20,169 nucleotides of DNA from JBBSVE01 sp038233815 (lineage in GTDB: Bacteria; Pseudomonadota; Alphaproteobacteria; Rhodobacterales; Rhodobacteraceae): NCBI GenBank assembly GCA_038233815.1, contig JBBSVE010000048.1, forward strand, positions 1 to 20,169. Reading direction: 5' to 3'. The first letter of the stretch is position 1. Each line of letters starts with the position of its first letter. The notes under the pieces are model-generated. The model searched no databases, had not been told where the DNA came from, and worked only from the letters and a program-made list of their open reading frames with translations. The position numbers and the translations under genes are program-made. Positions 7,213 to 14,531 of this stretch are shown piece after piece.

Positions 7213-7776
7213 ATGCCGGACGATGACAGCGAAGACATGGACCTTGGCGACATCGAGCGTCGGATGGACGGGGCCATCGTGGCTTTGAGGACGGAGCTTG
7301 CGTCGCTGCGGACCGGGCGCGCCTCGGGGTCGATGCTCGATCCGGTGATGGTGGATGCCTACGGCACGCCGACGCCGTTGAACCAGGTCGGCACGATCAA
7401 CGTGCCGGAGCCGCGGATGGTAACGATCAACGTCTGGGACAAGGGACTCGTCAACAAGGTGGAGAAGGCGATTCGCAACTCCGGTCTCGGGATCAATCCG
7501 CAGATGAACGGGACGATCATCATGCTCCCGATCCCCGAACTGAACGAGGAGCGGCGGCGCGATCTCTCGAAGGTCGCGGGCGGCTATGCCGAGAATGCGC
7601 GGATCGCGGTCCGGAACGTGCGGCGCGACGGGATGGATCGGATCAAGAAGGCCAAGGGCATGGCCGAGGACGACCAGAAGATGTGGTCCGACGAGGTGCA
7701 GGAGCTCACCGACAAGGCGATCGCGTCCGTCGATCGGACGCTGGATGCCAAGCAGCAGGAAATCATGCAGGTCTGA
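7213..7776 (+). CDS. frr: Ribosome recycling factor
   Basis: RRF works with EF-G to split the post-termination ribosome so that its subunits can be reused. The 187-residue protein matches the usual length (about 185) and the whole family pattern. It has ELASLRTGRAS near the N-terminus, VDAYGTPTPLNQVGTI, MVTINVWDKGLVNKVEKAI, IRNSGLGINPQMNG, the PIPELNEERRRDL segment, and the C-terminal helix with RRDGMDRIKKA. The ATG at 7213 has AAGGA about 8 bases upstream. The gene ends 24 bases before uppS, consistent with co-transcription. Confidence 0.97.
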   Translation: MPDDDSEDMDLGDIERRMDGAIVALRTELASLRTGRASGSMLDPVMVDAYGTPTPLNQVGTINVPEPRMVTINVWDKGLVNKVEKAIRNSGLGINPQMNGTIIMLPIPELNEERRRDLSKVAGGYAENARIAVRNVRRDGMDRIKKAKGMAEDDQKMWSDEVQELTDKAIASVDRTLDAKQQEIMQV

Positions 7777-7784
7777 CCTGCGCC

Positions 7785-7794
7785 GAGGGGAGGG
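7785..7794 (+). promoter_or_regulatory. Shine-Dalgarno site fixing a TTG start for uppS
   Basis: GAGGGGAGGG ends 6 bases before the TTG at 7801. The next in-frame ATG lies inside the conserved MDGNGRW motif and is too late, so TTG initiation is well supported. Confidence 0.7.
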
Positions 7795-7800
7795 CCGTCG

Positions 7801-8544
7801 TTGAACGCCACCGTATCGCCCGCACCCGCCGCACCGGTCTATGGGGTGGATCACGTCGCCATCATCATGGACGGCAACGGTCGCTGGGCCGTCGACCGCG
7901 GCTGGCCCCGGCTCGTCGGGCACCGCCGGGGGGCGGAGCGCGTCAAGGAGCTGGTGTCCGCGGCGCCCGATCTCGGCATCCGGTGGCTTACGGTCTATGC
8001 CTTTTCGACGGAGAACTGGAAACGTTCCACGGAGGAGGTTCTCGGCCTGATGGCGATCTTCGCGCGCTACATCCGGCGCGAGGCCGACCGGATGGCGCGC
8101 GAAGGGGTGCGGCTGCGCTTCATCGGCGACCGCACCCGGCTCGATCCCAAGCTGCAGCGCCTGATGGCCGGGATCGAGGCGCGGACGGCCGGCCTCTCGC
8201 GGCTGAACCTTACCGTGGCGATCAACTACGGCGGGCGCGACGAGATCCTGCGTGCGGTCCGGCAGGTGGCGCTGGAGGTGTCCGAAGGACGGCTCGACCC
8301 CGGCGAGATGACGGAGCAGGCGCTGGCGCGCAGGCTCGACACGCATGATCTGCCCGACCCCGATCTCGTGATCCGCACCTCGGGGGAGACGCGGACCTCC
8401 AACTTCCTGCCGTGGCAGGCGGCCTATGCGGAGTTCGAGTTCACCACCACGCTCTGGCCCGATTTCACGCCGGAGGAGCTGGAATCGATCCTGATGCGCT
8501 TCGGCACTCGCCAGCGCCGGTTCGGCGGCGTGGTCACGGCGTGA
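7801..8544 (+). CDS. uppS: Undecaprenyl diphosphate synthase (isoprenyl transferase)
   Basis: UppS adds isopentenyl units in cis to farnesyl diphosphate to make the C55 lipid carrier precursor for peptidoglycan and other surface polymers. The 247-residue protein carries HVAIIMDGNGRWA (18-30) with the catalytic Asp at 24. It also has YAFSTENWKRS in the middle and, near the C-terminus, the family signature LVIRTSGETRTSNFLPWQ with AEFEF shortly after. Length is normal. It starts at TTG, supported by a strong ribosome binding site. Its stop overlaps the cdsA start by 4 bases (GTGA at 8541-8544), so the two are translationally coupled. Confidence 0.96.
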   Translation: MNATVSPAPAAPVYGVDHVAIIMDGNGRWAVDRGWPRLVGHRRGAERVKELVSAAPDLGIRWLTVYAFSTENWKRSTEEVLGLMAIFARYIRREADRMAREGVRLRFIGDRTRLDPKLQRLMAGIEARTAGLSRLNLTVAINYGGRDEILRAVRQVALEVSEGRLDPGEMTEQALARRLDTHDLPDPDLVIRTSGETRTSNFLPWQAAYAEFEFTTTLWPDFTPEELESILMRFGTRQRRFGGVVTA

Positions 8545-9383
8545 GCACCACCGAGCCTCGGCGCAGCGGCCCGGACCGGAAGGCAATCGCGCGCTGGTCC
8601 GATCTGCGGCCGCGGCTGATCTCGGCCGTGGTGATGATCGCGGTGGGGGCGGGCGGTGTCCTGCTCGGCGGCGTGGCCTTCACGGTGCTGGTAATCGTGA
8701 TCTGCACCGCGATGCTGTGGGAAACCGCGCGCATGACGGCCCCCGAGGCGCGCGGCACCGCGCTTGCGCTGGCCGGGATCGGTGCTTTGTGCCTGTTCCT
8801 CTCGGTTTGGAGCCGGACGGAGACCGGAGGCGCATTGCTTCTGGTGCCCGCGCTTCTTGTGGCACTGACGCCCCGGACGGAGCGGGGGCTGGCGGCGGCA
8901 TGGGCCGCGGTCATCATGGTCGCGGGCCTCGGCCTCGTGACACTGCGCGCGGAGGGCGGGACGCCCGCGATCCTGTGGCTGGTGCTGATCGTGATCGCCT
9001 CCGACGTGCTGGGATATTTCGTCGGGCGCGTGGTCGGCGGGCCAAAGTTCTGGCCCGCGATCAGCCCCAAGAAGACATGGTCCGGCACGGTCGCGGGATG
9101 GGTTGGCGCGGCGGCGGTGGGCGCGGTTTTCTGGGCGCTGGGCCTGATCGGCGCGTCGATCCTCCTGCTGTCGCCGTTTGTGGCGCTTGCCGGGCAGATG
9201 GGCGACATCGCGGAAAGCTGGCTGAAACGCCGCGCGGGCGTGAAGGACAGCTCCGCGCTCATCCCCGGGCACGGCGGCGTAATGGACCGCTTTGACGCGA
9301 TGATCGGGGCCACGGCGGCGCTGATGGTGCTGGAACTCTTCATCACGCTGCCCGTCCCGATCCGCGCGGCGTTTACGTTCTGA
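8541..9383 (+). CDS. cdsA: Phosphatidate cytidylyltransferase (CDP-diglyceride synthase)
   Basis: CdsA makes CDP-diacylglycerol from phosphatidic acid and CTP at the inner membrane, the branch point of phospholipid synthesis. The 280-residue protein is mostly hydrophobic, with several membrane segments (for example near 28-55, 60-85 and 115-160). It ends with the CDP-DAG synthase signature, KDSSALIPGHGGVMDRFDA, near residues 235-253. It begins at GTG 8541, overlapping the uppS stop by 4 bases; a longer upstream frame lies within uppS and is not conserved. In related genomes dxr usually follows; here the next gene is an unrelated surface protein. Confidence 0.95.
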   Translation: MSTTEPRRSGPDRKAIARWSDLRPRLISAVVMIAVGAGGVLLGGVAFTVLVIVICTAMLWETARMTAPEARGTALALAGIGALCLFLSVWSRTETGGALLLVPALLVALTPRTERGLAAAWAAVIMVAGLGLVTLRAEGGTPAILWLVLIVIASDVLGYFVGRVVGGPKFWPAISPKKTWSGTVAGWVGAAAVGAVFWALGLIGASILLLSPFVALAGQMGDIAESWLKRRAGVKDSSALIPGHGGVMDRFDAMIGATAALMVLELFITLPVPIRAAFTF

Positions 9384-9396
9384 CGCGCTCGACTCC

Positions 9397-9424
9397 TTGC
9401 AAATTCGCAGAGCCTTCGTATCCT
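9397..9424 (+). promoter_or_regulatory. Candidate promoter of the VPLPA-CTERM gene
   Basis: TTGCAA (9397-9402) and TATCCT (9419-9424) are 16 bases apart, each matching 4 of 6 consensus bases. They lie in the 70-base gap after cdsA and would start transcription about 22 bases before the gene. This suggests the gene is expressed on its own, outside the surrounding operon. Confidence 0.4.
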
Positions 9425-9453
9425 GGTGACTGGACTCAACCCGGAGTATGTTG

Positions 9454-9984
9454 ATGAAGACGTGGATTGCGGCGGCGGCGTTGGCCGCTATTGGGGTGCA
9501 GGCGGGCGCGGCGACAATCGAGTTTACCTTTCACTCAACTGATACTTCATACGAAAACGATGAGCTCGATATTTATGAGCCACACTTCGGCGCGTATTTC
9601 GACGTGCTGGTACGTTTTGATGCTCCAAGCTTGGCAAATCTGGATATCGATGTAGCCGACCTTGGCGTTGGCGAAATCATGAGTTTGTATGATGTTCCGC
9701 TGAGCTATTTCACTTTAACGACCGATAGTGATGGTGCCTTGACGGAAGTACTCGGCGGTTATGATAACGACGAAATGATTGGTGCAAGTTTCGGGGCGAA
9801 AGAGGCTTTTTTCTACGATTACTTCGGCGCGGATCGATATTACTTCGATGGTAACGCCAAGCTCGTGAACCTAGACGCCCCTCCCGTCCCTCTGCCTGCC
9901 GGTGCCCCCCTGCTGATCGGCGGTCTTGCCGGGCTTGCAGCGTTGCGTCGCCGCTCCATTGCGCGGAGCCGCCCCCACGCCTAG
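9454..9984 (+). CDS. Secreted VPLPA-CTERM sorting domain protein, function unknown
   Basis: This is a 176-residue acidic protein with an N-terminal signal peptide (MKTWIAAAALAAIGVQAGAA). Its body is rich in Asp, Tyr and Phe, and the C-terminus reads VPLPAGAPLLIGGLAGLAAL followed by RRR. That tripartite end (VPLPA motif, hydrophobic helix, basic cluster) is the VPLPA-CTERM signal recognised by exosortase-type enzymes, which implies processing at the membrane and display at the surface or in an extracellular matrix. The middle domain is not recognised. An ATG at 9448 is possible, but GGAG (9443-9446) is 1 base from it and 7 bases from the ATG at 9454, so 9454 is preferred. GC over 9541-9840 is about 48% by hand count, against about 65-75% in flanking genes, suggesting transfer or unusual selection. 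It occupies the place where dxr is expected. Confidence 0.85.
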   Translation: MKTWIAAAALAAIGVQAGAATIEFTFHSTDTSYENDELDIYEPHFGAYFDVLVRFDAPSLANLDIDVADLGVGEIMSLYDVPLSYFTLTTDSDGALTEVLGGYDNDEMIGASFGAKEAFFYDYFGADRYYFDGNAKLVNLDAPPVPLPAGAPLLIGGLAGLAALRRRSIARSRPHA

Positions 9985-9995
9985 ATCGTGGGGGC
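9971..9995 (+). terminator. Hairpin around the VPLPA-CTERM gene stop codon
   Basis: GCCCCCAC (9971-9978) pairs with GTGGGGGC (9988-9995) around a 9-base loop that holds the TAG stop codon. No T-run follows. It could be part of a factor-dependent or attenuator-like terminator together with the next hairpin. Confidence 0.45.
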
Positions 9996-10000
9996 ACGCC

Positions 10001-10041
10001 GGGTTGTGCGGGCGGCCCCCATTTGGGGGCACGCACAACCC
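10001..10041 (+). terminator. Large two-part hairpin between the VPLPA-CTERM gene and rseP
   Basis: GGGTTGTGCG (10001-10010) pairs with CGCACAACCC (10032-10041), and inside it GCCCCC (10015-10020) pairs with GGGGGC (10025-10030) around an ATTT loop; a 4-by-1 internal loop separates the two stems. It ends 35 bases before the rseP start. It lacks a T-run, so termination is unproven. The inner arm can alternatively pair with the preceding hairpin. Confidence 0.55.
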
Positions 10042-10063
10042 TGCCTATGCCGGCCGCGTCTTC

Positions 10064-10070
10064 AAAGGGG
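10064..10070 (+). promoter_or_regulatory. Shine-Dalgarno site fixing a TTG start for rseP
   Basis: AAAGGGG ends 6 bases before TTG 10077. Starting there gives NLTSIIPQFG at the N-terminus, matching RseP proteins of related bacteria. The upstream TTG (10023) lies inside a hairpin, and the upstream ATG (10047) has no ribosome binding site. Confidence 0.65.
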
Positions 10071-10076
10071 TACGCC

Positions 10077-11411
10077 TTGAATCTGACTTCGATCATACCC
10101 CAGTTCGGCACCTTCGCCGGGACCATGCTCGCCTTCGTGGTGGCGCTGTCCATCATCGTCGCGGTGCATGAATACGGCCATTACATCGTTGGACGCTGGA
10201 CCGGGATCGCGGCGGACATCTTCTCGCTCGGCTTCGGGCCGGTGATCTGGTCGCGGACCGACCGGCGCGGCACCCGCTGGCAGGTGGCGGCATTGCCATT
10301 CGGCGGCTTCGTGAAGTTCCGCGGCGATGCGGACGCCGCCTCCGGCATCGACGGGGACGCGATGGGTTCCATGTCGGTGGAGGAGCGGCGTCACACGATG
10401 CACGGCGCACCGCTCTGGGCGCGTTCCGCTACGGTGCTCGCGGGGCCGGTCTTCAACTTCATCCTGACGATCCTGATCTTCACCGGCTTCTTCATGATCC
10501 GCGGCGTCGCCACCGATCAGGCGGTCGTGGAGGTCTTGAAGCCCACGCCCTATGAGGGTCAGTCGCTGCTGCCCGGCGACCGGATCGTCGGGCTGGACGG
10601 CACCGATACGCCCGATCTCGCGTCGTTCCTAAAGGCGTCCGAGGCGCTTCCCCCAGCCAGTTCCGCCACCTACCGGGTGGAGCGGGGGGACAGCGCGCAG
10701 GACGTAAGCGGTCCCTATCCGTTTCCGCCGCTCGCGGGGTCGGTGCAGCCCGCGTCCGCCGCGGCTCGTGCGGGGCTGGAACAGGGGGACGTGATCCTCA
10801 CGGTCGCAGGCAAGCCGGTCTATGCCTTCGGCCAGCTTCGCGATCTTGTGGGGGCATCCGACGGCAAGCCCCTGCCGATGTCGGTCTGGCGCGGCGGCAC
10901 GGTCTTCGACGCGGTGCTGACGCCCAAGCGGATGGACATACCCTCCCCCGACGGCGGATTCGAGACGCGCTGGCTGATCGGCCTCACCGGCGACATCGTG
11001 TTCGAGCCGGAGACCCGCACCCCCGGCCCGCTGGAGGCGGTGGGCCTCGCCGGATCGCAGACCTGGTCGATCGTGCGGACCAGCCTTTCAGGCCTCGGTC
11101 ACATGATTTCGGGCGCGATTTCCTCCTGTAATCTGCGCGGACCGCTCGGGATCGCCGAAAGCTCGGGTGCCGCGGCCTCGCAGGGGGGGACGAGCTTCAT
11201 CCTCTTCATCGCGATGCTGTCGACGGCGGTGGGGCTGATGAACCTCTTTCCGGTTCCGGTTCTCGACGGAGGGCATCTTCTGTTCCATGCCTTTGAGGCG
11301 ATCACGGGCCGCCCGCCGAGCGACCGTGCGCTCCGGGTCCTGATGGGGGGCGGGCTTGCGCTTCTGCTTGCGCTGATGGTCTTCGCGCTGTCGAACGACC
11401 TCTTCTGCTGA
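10077..11411 (+). CDS. rseP: RIP metalloprotease RseP (site-2 protease)
   Basis: RseP is an inner-membrane zinc protease that cuts transmembrane anti-sigma factors during envelope stress and trims remnant signal peptides. The 444-residue protein has the zinc-binding HEYGH (31-35) in its first membrane segment. A PDZ domain follows around 215-290 (AARAGLEQGDVILTVAGKP), and the third ligand motif NLFPVPVLDGG has its Asp near 397 in a late membrane segment, all as in active members. Initiation is at TTG, supported by its ribosome binding site. It normally follows dxr in this cluster; here it follows the VPLPA-CTERM gene. A weak promoter (TTGGGG 10023, TATGCC 10046, 17 bases apart) overlaps the preceding hairpin and may or may not be used. 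Confidence 0.95.
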   Translation: MNLTSIIPQFGTFAGTMLAFVVALSIIVAVHEYGHYIVGRWTGIAADIFSLGFGPVIWSRTDRRGTRWQVAALPFGGFVKFRGDADAASGIDGDAMGSMSVEERRHTMHGAPLWARSATVLAGPVFNFILTILIFTGFFMIRGVATDQAVVEVLKPTPYEGQSLLPGDRIVGLDGTDTPDLASFLKASEALPPASSATYRVERGDSAQDVSGPYPFPPLAGSVQPASAAARAGLEQGDVILTVAGKPVYAFGQLRDLVGASDGKPLPMSVWRGGTVFDAVLTPKRMDIPSPDGGFETRWLIGLTGDIVFEPETRTPGPLEAVGLAGSQTWSIVRTSLSGLGHMISGAISSCNLRGPLGIAESSGAAASQGGTSFILFIAMLSTAVGLMNLFPVPVLDGGHLLFHAFEAITGRPPSDRALRVLMGGGLALLLALMVFALSNDLFC

Positions 11412-11447
11412 TCCTTGCCGCTTCGCTCAGGCGCATGAATCCGCCTT

Positions 11448-11476
11448 TTGACAAGCCATTCCGTTCGGGCTAGTCA
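11448..11476 (+). promoter_or_regulatory. Candidate promoter for bamA
   Basis: A perfect -35 TTGACA (11448-11453) is followed after 17 bases by TAGTCA (11471-11476), a weak -10, in the 99-base rseP-bamA gap. The -35 is the best consensus match seen in the window. It would let bamA and the genes behind it be transcribed independently of rseP. Confidence 0.45.
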
Positions 11477-11510
11477 GAAGCCTACAGGTTTTCTCGGGCG
11501 GGGCACTACG

Positions 11511-13850
11511 ATGGATGTTGCGGATAGGCTCTTGGATACCCGCAAGATATGGGGCCTGATCGCAACGCTGTTCCTGACCTTGGCGGTCGGCCTGGCCTAC
11601 CTCGGGACCGGCGGGGCAGCCTTGGCACAGGGCTACGCCTTCTCCTCCGTTAAGGTGGAGGGGAACGAGCGTGTCGATCCGGCAACAGTGGTCAATTATG
11701 CGGGCATCGAGCGCGGTAAGGCGGTCAGCGCGGGCCAGTTGAACGACGCGCTCCAGCGGGTGCAGAACTCGGGTCTGTTCGAGTCGGTCGATCTCGTGCC
11801 GCGCGGCTCCACGCTGGTCATCCGCGTCAAGGAATATCCGACCATCAGCGTGATCAACTTCGAGGGCAACAAGCGGCTCAAGGACGAGGATCTGCAAAAG
11901 CTCATTACTTCGAAGCCGAACCGCGTCTATTCCCCGGCACAGGCCGAAGCGGATGCCGCCCTGATCGCGCAGGCCTACAGTGCACAGGGCCGGTCCGCGG
12001 TCACGGTCGATCCGAAGATCATCCGGCGGTCTGCCAATCGCGTGGATCTCGCGTTCGAGATCCGCGAAGGCCGGCCGGTGGAGGTGGAGCGGCTGAATTT
12101 CAACGGCAACCGCGCCTATTCGGACCGCCGTCTGCGGCAGGTCCTTGCCACCAGACAGGCGGGTCTCTTTCGCAAGATCATCACGTCGGACACGTTCCAG
12201 GAGGACCGGATCGGGGTCGACAAACAGCTTCTGCGCGACTTCTATCTCGCCCGCGGCTATGTCGATTTCCAGGTGCTTGACGCGGTGGGCCAGATCACCC
12301 CGCAGCGCGACGGATATTTTGTGACCTTCACGGTGCGCGAGGGCACGCCCTACCGTTTCGGCAAACTGACCACCGTGTCGGAGATCCCCGAGATCAATTC
12401 CGCCGATTTTGCCCGCCAGATGAAGATCCGCCCGGGCGTCACCTATTCGCCCACCATCGTGGAGAACACGATCGAGCGGATGGAGAACCTCGCGATCAAG
12501 AAGGGTCTCACCTTTGTCGCGGTGGAGCCCCGCGTGACCCGCAACGACCGCGACCAGACGCTCGACGTCCAGTTCACGCTGACCCGCGGTCCCCGCGTGT
12601 TCGTGGAGCGGATCGACATCGAGGGCAACACGACGACGCGCGACGACGTGATCCGGCGCGAGTTCAAGGCGGCCGAAGGCGACCCCTTCAATCCGCGGGA
12701 GATACGGCGCGCGGCGGAACGGATCCGCGCCTTGGGCTTTTTCAGCGACGCACAGGTCAACTCGCAGCCCGGTTCCTCGCCCGATCAGGTGATCGTGAAT
12801 GTGGATGTGACCGAGCAGCCGACCGGCGCGCTGACCTTCGGGGCGAGCTACGGGGCCGATAGCGGCATCGGCCTCGCCGTCGGCCTTTCGGAGAACAACT
12901 TCCTCGGTCGCGGGCAGTCCGTGTCGGTCAATATCAACACGGCGTCGGAGAACAAGGAGGGCACCATTTCCTTCGTGGAGCCGTATTTCCTTGGCCGCAA
13001 CGTGGCGTTGAGCCTTGGTGCCGGATACGCGGAGACGGACAACTACAATTCCAATTACGGAACCCGGATCGGATCGATCTCAACGGGTCTCGGATTTCCG
13101 ATCAACGATAACACGCGGCTGGATCTGACTTATCGGCTTTCGCAGTCGGCGGTCCGCAACGTGAATGTCAACTCCTCCCAGATCCTGAAACTGGATGCGG
13201 CGGAGGGCAATACGCTGGCCTCCAGCCTCGGCTATCAGGTGAGCTATGACACGCGGACGGAGGGGCTCGATCCCAACGGTGGCGTTCTGATGCGCTTCGG
13301 GCAGCAATTTGCGGGTCTGGGCGGCGACCGGCGCTTCGTTGCGACCACGGGATTGGCGCTGGCGGAGCGTCGGGTGCTCCACGAGGACGTGACCCTGCGT
13401 GCGATCTTCGAGGGCGGCGTGCTGAACTCCTTCAACGGTGACAGCCGCGTGACGGAGCGGTTCTTCGCGAACGGCAAGATGCGCGGGTTCGAGGCGAACG
13501 GGATCGGTCCGCGCGACCTTTCCACACCGAACCGCGACCCCCTCGGCGGCAACGTCTATGCCACCGCCCGGTTCGAGTCCGAGTTTCCGATCGGCTTCCC
13601 GGCGGAATACAAGATCAAGGGCGGCCTGTTCGCGGACTTCGGATCGGTGTGGAACCTCGACAATGTCAATGGCGGTGTCGCGGGCGGCAGTTTCGTCGAT
13701 GACAAGGCGCATCTGCGCTCCGCGATTGGGGTGTCGTTCTTCTGGGATACGGCGTTGGGGCCCTTGCGGTTCAACTTCTCCAAGGCGCTGAAGAAAGAAG
13801 ACTACGACAAGACCCGGGCTTTCGATCTGACAATCTCCACCAAGTTCTGA
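11511..13850 (+). CDS. bamA: Outer membrane protein assembly factor BamA
   Basis: BamA is the core of the BAM complex that folds and inserts beta-barrel proteins into the outer membrane. The 779-residue protein starts with a signal peptide ending near GGAALAQ (33-39). Five POTRA repeats begin near 41, 109, 190, 281 and 362 (for example SVKVEGNERVD, ISVINFEGNKRL, RIDIEGNTTTRDD). The beta-barrel of the surface-antigen family runs from about 440 to the end. It finishes with DLTISTKF, the C-terminal Phe expected for an outer-membrane barrel. The ATG at 11511 is used because the signal peptide fits; upstream in-frame residues from 11448 are not conserved. The stop overlaps the skp start by one base (TGATG). 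Confidence 0.96.
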   Translation: MDVADRLLDTRKIWGLIATLFLTLAVGLAYLGTGGAALAQGYAFSSVKVEGNERVDPATVVNYAGIERGKAVSAGQLNDALQRVQNSGLFESVDLVPRGSTLVIRVKEYPTISVINFEGNKRLKDEDLQKLITSKPNRVYSPAQAEADAALIAQAYSAQGRSAVTVDPKIIRRSANRVDLAFEIREGRPVEVERLNFNGNRAYSDRRLRQVLATRQAGLFRKIITSDTFQEDRIGVDKQLLRDFYLARGYVDFQVLDAVGQITPQRDGYFVTFTVREGTPYRFGKLTTVSEIPEINSADFARQMKIRPGVTYSPTIVENTIERMENLAIKKGLTFVAVEPRVTRNDRDQTLDVQFTLTRGPRVFVERIDIEGNTTTRDDVIRREFKAAEGDPFNPREIRRAAERIRALGFFSDAQVNSQPGSSPDQVIVNVDVTEQPTGALTFGASYGADSGIGLAVGLSENNFLGRGQSVSVNINTASENKEGTISFVEPYFLGRNVALSLGAGYAETDNYNSNYGTRIGSISTGLGFPINDNTRLDLTYRLSQSAVRNVNVNSSQILKLDAAEGNTLASSLGYQVSYDTRTEGLDPNGGVLMRFGQQFAGLGGDRRFVATTGLALAERRVLHEDVTLRAIFEGGVLNSFNGDSRVTERFFANGKMRGFEANGIGPRDLSTPNRDPLGGNVYATARFESEFPIGFPAEYKIKGGLFADFGSVWNLDNVNGGVAGGSFVDDKAHLRSAIGVSFFWDTALGPLRFNFSKALKKEDYDKTRAFDLTISTKF

Positions 13851-14461
13851 TGCGCGTCGCCGCCCTCGCTCTGGCGGCGTTCGCCCTCGGCGGGGCGGCG
13901 GCGGCCCAGACCGGCCTGTCCATCGCGGATGCGACCAACACAGTGGAGGCCGACCAACGCTCCCCCATGCTGACGATCAAGCAGCGCGAGCTGTTCGAGC
14001 GGTCGGCCTTCGGCAAGGCCTCGCTGGCGCGGATCGACGCCGCGATGACCGCGTTGCAAGCCGAAAACCGCAAGATCGAGGCGCAGCTGGAGGCCGAGGA
14101 GCGCGATTTGACCGTCCGGCGCGCCACGACGCCGCCCGCCGATTTCAAGGGGATGGCCGAGGCCTTCGACAAAAAGGTGAAAAGCATCCGGTCCGCACAG
14201 GACGAGAAATCCCGCCAGATCGGACAAGGGCGGGATGCCGACCAGAAGCGCTTCTTCGAACTGGCATTCCCGATTTTGGCCGAATTGATGCGCAGCATGG
14301 GGGCCGTTGCTCTGATCGACCAGACCAGCGTCGTCATTAGCCTCGACCGGATCGACGTCACGGATATCGCCGTGGAGCGTCTCGACGAGGCGCTCGGCCG
14401 CGAAGGGGCTATACCCGACGGCACGGACGACGCGGCCGCGCCCGCTGCCGCCCGGCCCTGA
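13850..14461 (+). CDS. Periplasmic chaperone of the OmpH/Skp family
   Basis: Skp-type chaperones hold unfolded outer-membrane proteins in the periplasm and deliver them to BamA. The 203-residue protein has a short signal peptide (MRVAALALAAFALGGAAAAQ). A charged, helical coiled-coil arm follows (about 55-135, rich in Lys, Glu, Arg and Gln), then a second conserved part with FFELAFPILAELM and the C-terminal VVISLDRIDVTD. The last 20 residues are Ala/Pro/Asp-rich and probably disordered. It starts in the bamA stop codon (TGATG), so translation is coupled. The match is by architecture and position, since Skp sequences diverge strongly. Confidence 0.88.
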   Translation: MRVAALALAAFALGGAAAAQTGLSIADATNTVEADQRSPMLTIKQRELFERSAFGKASLARIDAAMTALQAENRKIEAQLEAEERDLTVRRATTPPADFKGMAEAFDKKVKSIRSAQDEKSRQIGQGRDADQKRFFELAFPILAELMRSMGAVALIDQTSVVISLDRIDVTDIAVERLDEALGREGAIPDGTDDAAAPAAARP

Positions 14462-14531
14462 CCAGCCGGATCTTGTCCTCCCTGCCGTCAACCGTTAACC
14501 AGACCGCACGGGATAGCGGACGGAGAGTGCC

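Noticed and set aside
7088..7288. Small open frame of 66 codons in the pyrH-frr gap
   Set aside because: It has no ribosome binding site, runs into frr in another frame, and contains the likely -10 box; probably chance.
10023..10076. Longer rseP beginning at TTG 10023 or ATG 10047
   Set aside because: The extra residues come from hairpin DNA and are not family-like; the strong AAAGGGG site sits before TTG 10077.
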